Source: Lachnospiraceae bacterium
GTDB taxonomy: Bacteria > Bacillota > Clostridia > Lachnospirales > Lachnospiraceae
Assembly (NCBI GenBank): GCA_900759225.1
Contig: CAAEUM010000032.1
Location: 1 to 6,884 of the forward strand
DNA length: 6,884 bases
Direction: 5' to 3'
This document shows, piece after piece, positions 5,437 through 6,884 of this stretch. How positions within the stretch are numbered: position 1 is the stretch's first letter; each line of letters opens with the position of its first letter. Under the pieces are notes generated by a model. It was not told the DNA's origin. It worked only from the letters and a program-made list of their open reading frames with translations, and searched no databases. A program made the translations under genes and the position numbers.

Positions 5437-6884
5437 GCTTTCTTCCGGAAATAATATCCCATATCTCTGCCGGTTCAAATCCCAGCTTCCAGCAGGCAAT
5501 CCCTGCCAGGTCGTTCTTCTCCATTACCTCTGCTTTTAACGCCAGGGAGCGCTCCTCTTCCATCCATACCTGCTGCTTTCCTGCTTCCCCTTCTGTCTCG
5601 CCGTAATACTGCCCCAAATCCTCCTGCCAGGTAAGCTCTACCCCGTTTTCCTCTGCCCATTTTACCGCATCCTTTATGCCGTAGGCCTTTGAAACAGTTC
5701 CTGAAGCGCTCTGGGTCCATACCCGGGTATAAAAAGGCACGCCGCCGATCACCTTCTCCTTCGGAACCTCTTTCAGGGTGTTTTCTATGCCTTCCTTCAC
5801 ATAACTGATGGAAGCCACCGAGCCGGCCTCCCCGCCTGCATAGTGCTCATCATATGCCATCACGATCACATAGTCTGCCACGATCCCCTGTTCCTTCCGG
5901 TTGTAAAAAGCCGTATAGGGAGAGGGCACATAATTATCAACAGAAAGTACCAGGCCCTTCTTTCTGCAGGACACAGACATTTCCCGGATAAACTGCACAT
6001 AATGAGGCCCCGCCTCCGCCTTAAGGCTCTCAAAGTCCAGATTAAAACCGTCAAAGCCGTAAGTATCCGCTTCCTTCATAAGATTTTCAATGAGTTTTTT
6101 CCTGGTAGAGGTGGAAGACATCAGTACAGCTGTATCCAGATTTTTGACGCTCTCCTGTGTACTCACATTCTCCACCATAGCCCACACCTGGAGGCCCATT
6201 TCATGAGCCTTATCCACATATGACTTATCCGCCAGAGAAACATAGGCGCCGTCATTTTCCACCACATTAAACCAGGTTGGGACAATCACATTCATCCCCT
6301 CTGCATTTTTTGCATACTCCTCCAGTGTGCTGTTTGCTTCCTTCCTGGTTACCTGATGAAAGCCCAGGCGCACCTTTTCGTCCATGGAAATATTCGTGTA
6401 GACCGGTGCTTCAAACTGGCTTACAGGCTTTATTTCTGTCTCTTCCTCAAGCCTGCGGGTTTCCACATAGCCAATATATCCGTCCTCTGTCCTGACCTTT
6501 GTCCACCGTTCCATTTTTTCAAGCACCTTAAAGCTGTCACCGGCTGCCACATCTGTAATGATCGGACTTTTAATGCCGCCCCGCTGGCGCAGGTATCCTC
6601 CCCGCTTTGCCTTCGTCCCATTATAGGGATCCCAGGAAGTATCAATAAATACCCGCTTCACCTGGCTTGTAGCAAAGGCCTGGGTACGTATATCTGTATA
6701 ATTCACCACCAGCCCAAGTGCCAGATACATCCCGTCTTTTTTCACCTTAAGCAGGGGGCCATGATCCCCCTGGGTGTCTTTGTCTGCATAAATAATGGAA
6801 TCCGGAAGGGCATAAACCAAAAGCTCTTCCCCCTCATCCCAGTAAAACCGCTGATTCAAACAGGAATCAACCCAATCTACCGGC
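5420..6884 (-). CDS. GH18 glycosidase with SH3-like domain (spore cortex-lytic enzyme class), 5' end outside window
   Basis: Predicted exported glycosidase acting on beta-1,4-linked GlcNAc in wall or cortex glycan. The frame stays open to the right edge with no clear start (a TTG at 6859 is internal), so 487 residues are visible and the export signal is missing. Counting from the first full codon (6883): residues 1-90 hold two related beta-rich segments (near 1-28 and 52-81), resembling copper-amine-oxidase-like N-terminal repeats. A bacterial SH3-like domain follows (about 94-145; GDSFKVLE, WTKVRTEDGYIGYV). The GH18 barrel spans about 172-478. It shows the strand-4 motif DGFNLDFE (Asp278, Asp283, catalytic Glu285), MAYD (342-345), GVPFYTRVW (381-389) and the terminal barrel Trp465 in IACWKLGFE. 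Asn in place of the second Asp of DxxDxDxE is, as I recall, typical of SleL/YaaH-type cortex enzymes. Those usually carry LysM rather than SH3. It is first of the visible unit. Confidence 0.9.
   Translation of the reverse strand, partial: PVDWVDSCLNQRFYWDEGEELLVYALPDSIIYADKDTQGDHGPLLKVKKDGMYLALGLVVNYTDIRTQAFATSQVKRVFIDTSWDPYNGTKAKRGGYLRQRGGIKSPIITDVAAGDSFKVLEKMERWTKVRTEDGYIGYVETRRLEEETEIKPVSQFEAPVYTNISMDEKVRLGFHQVTRKEANSTLEEYAKNAEGMNVIVPTWFNVVENDGAYVSLADKSYVDKAHEMGLQVWAMVENVSTQESVKNLDTAVLMSSTSTRKKLIENLMKEADTYGFDGFNLDFESLKAEAGPHYVQFIREMSVSCRKKGLVLSVDNYVPSPYTAFYNRKEQGIVADYVIVMAYDEHYAGGEAGSVASISYVKEGIENTLKEVPKEKVIGGVPFYTRVWTQSASGTVSKAYGIKDAVKWAEENGVELTWQEDLGQYYGETEGEAGKQQVWMEEERSLALKAEVMEKNDLAGIACWKLGFEPAEIWDIISGRKRGDQV

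Noticed and set aside
6857..6859. TTG at 6859 as the start of the GH18 gene
   Set aside because: The frame continues upstream to the window edge with residues (PVDWVDSC) that fit the same beta-rich repeat, no Shine-Dalgarno is apparent, and an exported enzyme would still need its signal peptide.
1..6884. Higher GC by eye in the minus-strand unit than in the kinase/regulator pair, suggesting transfer
   Set aside because: Line-by-line counts vary widely (about 30 to 58 percent) within both units, so the contrast is not firm enough to claim foreign origin without a proper composition calculation.

Overview
The window looks like the chromosome of a spore-forming, low-to-mid-GC Firmicute, most likely a gut clostridium of the Lachnospiraceae type. 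The evidence is a YesM-type histidine kinase paired with an AraC-type response regulator (abundant in that family), a CwlD-like spore amidase, and a GH18 enzyme of the spore cortex-lytic class fused to an SH3-like domain. This assignment rests on protein style and gene content, not on a marker gene.

Layout: two converging transcription units fill the window with almost no spare DNA. On the plus strand (1-3185) lies a two-component pair: a sensor kinase whose N-terminus is cut off by the left edge, and a 500-residue response regulator that overlaps it by 7 bp. On the minus strand (read right to left, 6884-3203) lies a three-gene unit: a GH18 glycosidase cut off by the right edge, a lipoprotein metallophosphoesterase joined to it by an ATGA stop/start overlap, and a CwlD-like amidase 40 bp further on. 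The units meet tail to tail with 17 bp between stop codons. A hairpin with a T tract there looks like the terminator of the minus-strand unit and overlaps the ends of both genes. No intergenic stretch exceeds 40 bp. I see no RNA genes, mobile elements, CRISPR arrays or origins. Promoters for both units must lie outside the window.

Function: the kinase/regulator pair probably senses an extracellular ligand, often a sugar or peptide in this family, and controls a nearby gene set that is most likely to the left, since the genes to the right run the opposite way. All three minus-strand products appear exported or surface-attached. By family knowledge CwlD removes peptides from muramic acid so that muramic-delta-lactam can form in the spore cortex, and the closest GH18 class (SleL/YaaH-like) cuts cortex fragments. 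The unit therefore pairs a probable cortex-maturation enzyme with a probable cortex- or wall-cutting enzyme, plus a phosphoesterase of unknown substrate. That grouping is the most interesting feature here, but its role is inferred from sequence families only.
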